From Campylobacterales bacterium (GTDB taxonomy: Bacteria; Campylobacterota; Campylobacteria; Campylobacterales; JAADDG01), in the NCBI GenBank assembly GCA_027009865.1, contig JALVCR010000288.1:1-21284 (forward strand): a stretch of 21,284 nucleotides of DNA, given 5' to 3'. A program made the position numbers and the translations under genes. Positions 20,121-21,284 of the stretch are shown here, in pieces (the first letter of the stretch is position 1; every line of letters begins with the position of its first letter). The notes beneath the pieces are model-generated. The model was not told the origin of the DNA. It saw nothing but the letters and a program-made list of their open reading frames with translations, and made no database searches.

Positions 20121-20785
20121 AGCATCGCTTTTACTTTGAGCATATCTTGATATACGTCTTTTTTGGCGGAGGGGTTTCTTAGAAGAAAACTTGGATGGAA
20201 AGTTGGAATCAGTTTTATGCCGTTAAAATCCAAAATCTCTCCTCTTATTTTAGATATGGGTGTTTTATTATCTCCGGTTAGATGTCTGTAGCTTGTTGAA
20301 CCTAAAGCTACAATTATTTTAGGAGAAATTAGCTCTATTTGCTTTAATAAAAAAGGTTTGCACATCCTAACTTCTTCAGGAAGGGGCACTCTGTTGTTTG
20401 GAGGGCGACATTTTACTATATTTGCTATATAGACTTGCTCTCTTTTTATTTCAAGAACATTTTCTATAATTTTGGTTAGAAGCTGTCCCGCTCTTCCTAC
20501 AAACGGCCTTCCCGTCTCATCTTCAACAGCTCCGGGTCCTTCTCCTATAAACATCACCTTAGCGTGAATATCTCCCTCTCCGAAAACTACATTCTTTCTT
20601 GTCTTAGAAAGCTGGCAGAGTCTGCAGTTTAAAACTACTTTTTTAAGTTCCTCCCAGTCATTTGGGAGATTCAAAAATTGATCGGTTGTTCTCATCAAAG
20701 CTGTTATATCCTTAAAGTATTCAAATCCTAAATATTTGTAGATATAGAGCTCTTTTAAAAGTTTGGCTCTTTTTAATTCATCCAT
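20117..20785 (-). CDS. Family 4 uracil-DNA glycosylase (iron-sulfur type)
   Basis: This enzyme removes uracil from DNA produced by cytosine deamination. The 222-residue protein has a G-E-G-P-G-A-V-E-D catalytic motif (81-89; most members have G-E-A-P-G), a G-R-P-F-V-G segment (92-97), the iron-sulfur cysteines C54, C57, C126 and C142, and a final H-P-S-F-L-L-R motif (197-203). About 40 N-terminal residues precede the domain, with no obvious function. It lies 24 bases after the HAD gene stop. Family 4 enzymes are common in thermophiles and in Campylobacterota, where they may replace or add to Ung. Confidence 0.92.
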   Translation of the reverse strand: MDELKRAKLLKELYIYKYLGFEYFKDITALMRTTDQFLNLPNDWEELKKVVLNCRLCQLSKTRKNVVFGEGDIHAKVMFIGEGPGAVEDETGRPFVGRAGQLLTKIIENVLEIKREQVYIANIVKCRPPNNRVPLPEEVRMCKPFLLKQIELISPKIIVALGSTSYRHLTGDNKTPISKIRGEILDFNGIKLIPTFHPSFLLRNPSAKKDVYQDMLKVKAML

Positions 20786-20809
20786 CTTGCTATGATATCC
20801 AACTAAGCG

Positions 20810-21284
20810 TTAAATGTCGTTTAAAATCATATTTAAAAGCTCTTTTGGATTGTTTGCGGTAGGAGGGTTTTCTATCTTTTCTCCAAATCCCCACGATACG
20901 AAAATAAAATCTATTTTAGCATTTTTTGCCGTTAATTCATCTTTTTGGCTGTCTCCTATTAAGAGGGTATTTTTTTTATCACTTTTTGTGCTTTTTAAAA
21001 TAGTCTCTATCATTTCAGGATGGGGTTTTACCTCTTTTACATTATTTCTTCCTATAATGACGCTAAAGAATTTCTCGATTTTTAGGTGGTTTAACATCTT
21101 TCTTGCAAAAAAATCAGAAGCGTTTGTGGCTATATTTAGAGTAAATCTTTTGGATAATTCCTGTAAAATTTCATAAATTCCGTCATAAAGTTTTATATTT
21201 TTTATGCACTCTTTATGATAACAGCTTATAAAAAGCTCTCTGTGGCTTTGTTTATATTCATCGGTTTCATAAAAAATTTTTGGA
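20810..21284 (-). CDS. HAD-superfamily phosphatase, phosphoglycolate-phosphatase-like (5' end cut)
   Basis: The frame is open to the right edge of the window, so only about the last 157 residues are seen. Three of the four HAD motifs are present: motif II I-A-T-N-A-S, motif III lysine in V-K-P-H-P-E-M-I, and motif IV L-L-I-G-D-S-Q-K-D-E. The helical cap region with Y-D-G-I-Y-E-I-L precedes motif II, as in phosphoglycolate phosphatases. Motif I (D-x-D-G-T) would lie beyond the edge. An internal ATG at 21097 would cut off motif II, so it is not the start. The gene heads the operon with the uracil-DNA glycosylase. The substrate (phosphoglycolate or another small phosphate ester) is not decided. 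Confidence 0.85.
   Translation of the reverse strand, partial: PKIFYETDEYKQSHRELFISCYHKECIKNIKLYDGIYEILQELSKRFTLNIATNASDFFARKMLNHLKIEKFFSVIIGRNNVKEVKPHPEMIETILKSTKSDKKNTLLIGDSQKDELTAKNAKIDFIFVSWGFGEKIENPPTANNPKELLNMILNDI

Overview
The window is AT-rich and looks like a Campylobacterota (epsilonproteobacterial) chromosome. Signs of this are the lysine/isoleucine-rich proteins, OprD-type outer membrane porins, two soluble CZB-domain chemoreceptors, a stand-alone ferredoxin-thioredoxin reductase catalytic subunit, and TATAAT promoters without clear -35 boxes. Genus cannot be fixed from the sequence; a free-living motile form is an inference. No rRNA, tRNA, CRISPR array or intact mobile element was seen. 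Twenty-four coding regions are called, one cut by the right edge.

Layout. (1) 1-600: a small toxin-antitoxin pair, a shortened DUF4258 protein with an MqsA/YgiT-type zinc-finger antitoxin. (2) 900-5996: an OprD-like porin convergent with a second OprD-like porin that leads a porin-feoA-feoB ferrous-iron operon flanked upstream by two near-identical Fur-box-like sites. (3) 6079-6641: a BrnT/BrnA toxin-antitoxin operon with a palindrome over its -10. (4) 6723-8822: a small membrane protein (DUF6394-like) and a two-TM, tandem-RCK potassium channel. (5) 8849-11695: a CZB chemoreceptor, a YjdF/DUF2238 membrane protein and an LVIVD-repeat lipoprotein in overlapping order. (6) 11721-14465: the most interesting part, four exported proteins: a 129-residue protein with two 34-residue-spaced repeats, a 95-residue unknown, a 266-residue secreted protein made of six gap-free 34-residue repeats, and a CsgG-like lipoprotein with a C-terminal peptidoglycan-binding-like extension. 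(7) 14465-18435, opposite strand: second CZB chemoreceptor, Sel1-repeat protein, and a Wzc-like polysaccharide co-polymerase/tyrosine kinase. (8) 18436-21284: ferredoxin-thioredoxin reductase catalytic subunit, then on the minus strand a HAD phosphatase (partial), a family 4 uracil-DNA glycosylase and a periplasmic protein of unknown role.

How it fits together. Five transcription units between 8.8 and 18.4 kb each carry, 20-40 bases before the start codon, TAAA (once CAAA) followed after exactly 17 bases by CGATTT, CGATAT or CGATTA. That is the layout of sigma-28 (FliA) flagellar promoters. The proposal is a FliA-controlled surface module: cytosolic zinc-binding chemoreceptors, a curli-like CsgG export system with a beta-solenoid substrate, and a polysaccharide chain-length kinase, linking motility to adhesion or matrix. 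The motifs, repeats and domain signatures are seen directly; the system-level role is inference.
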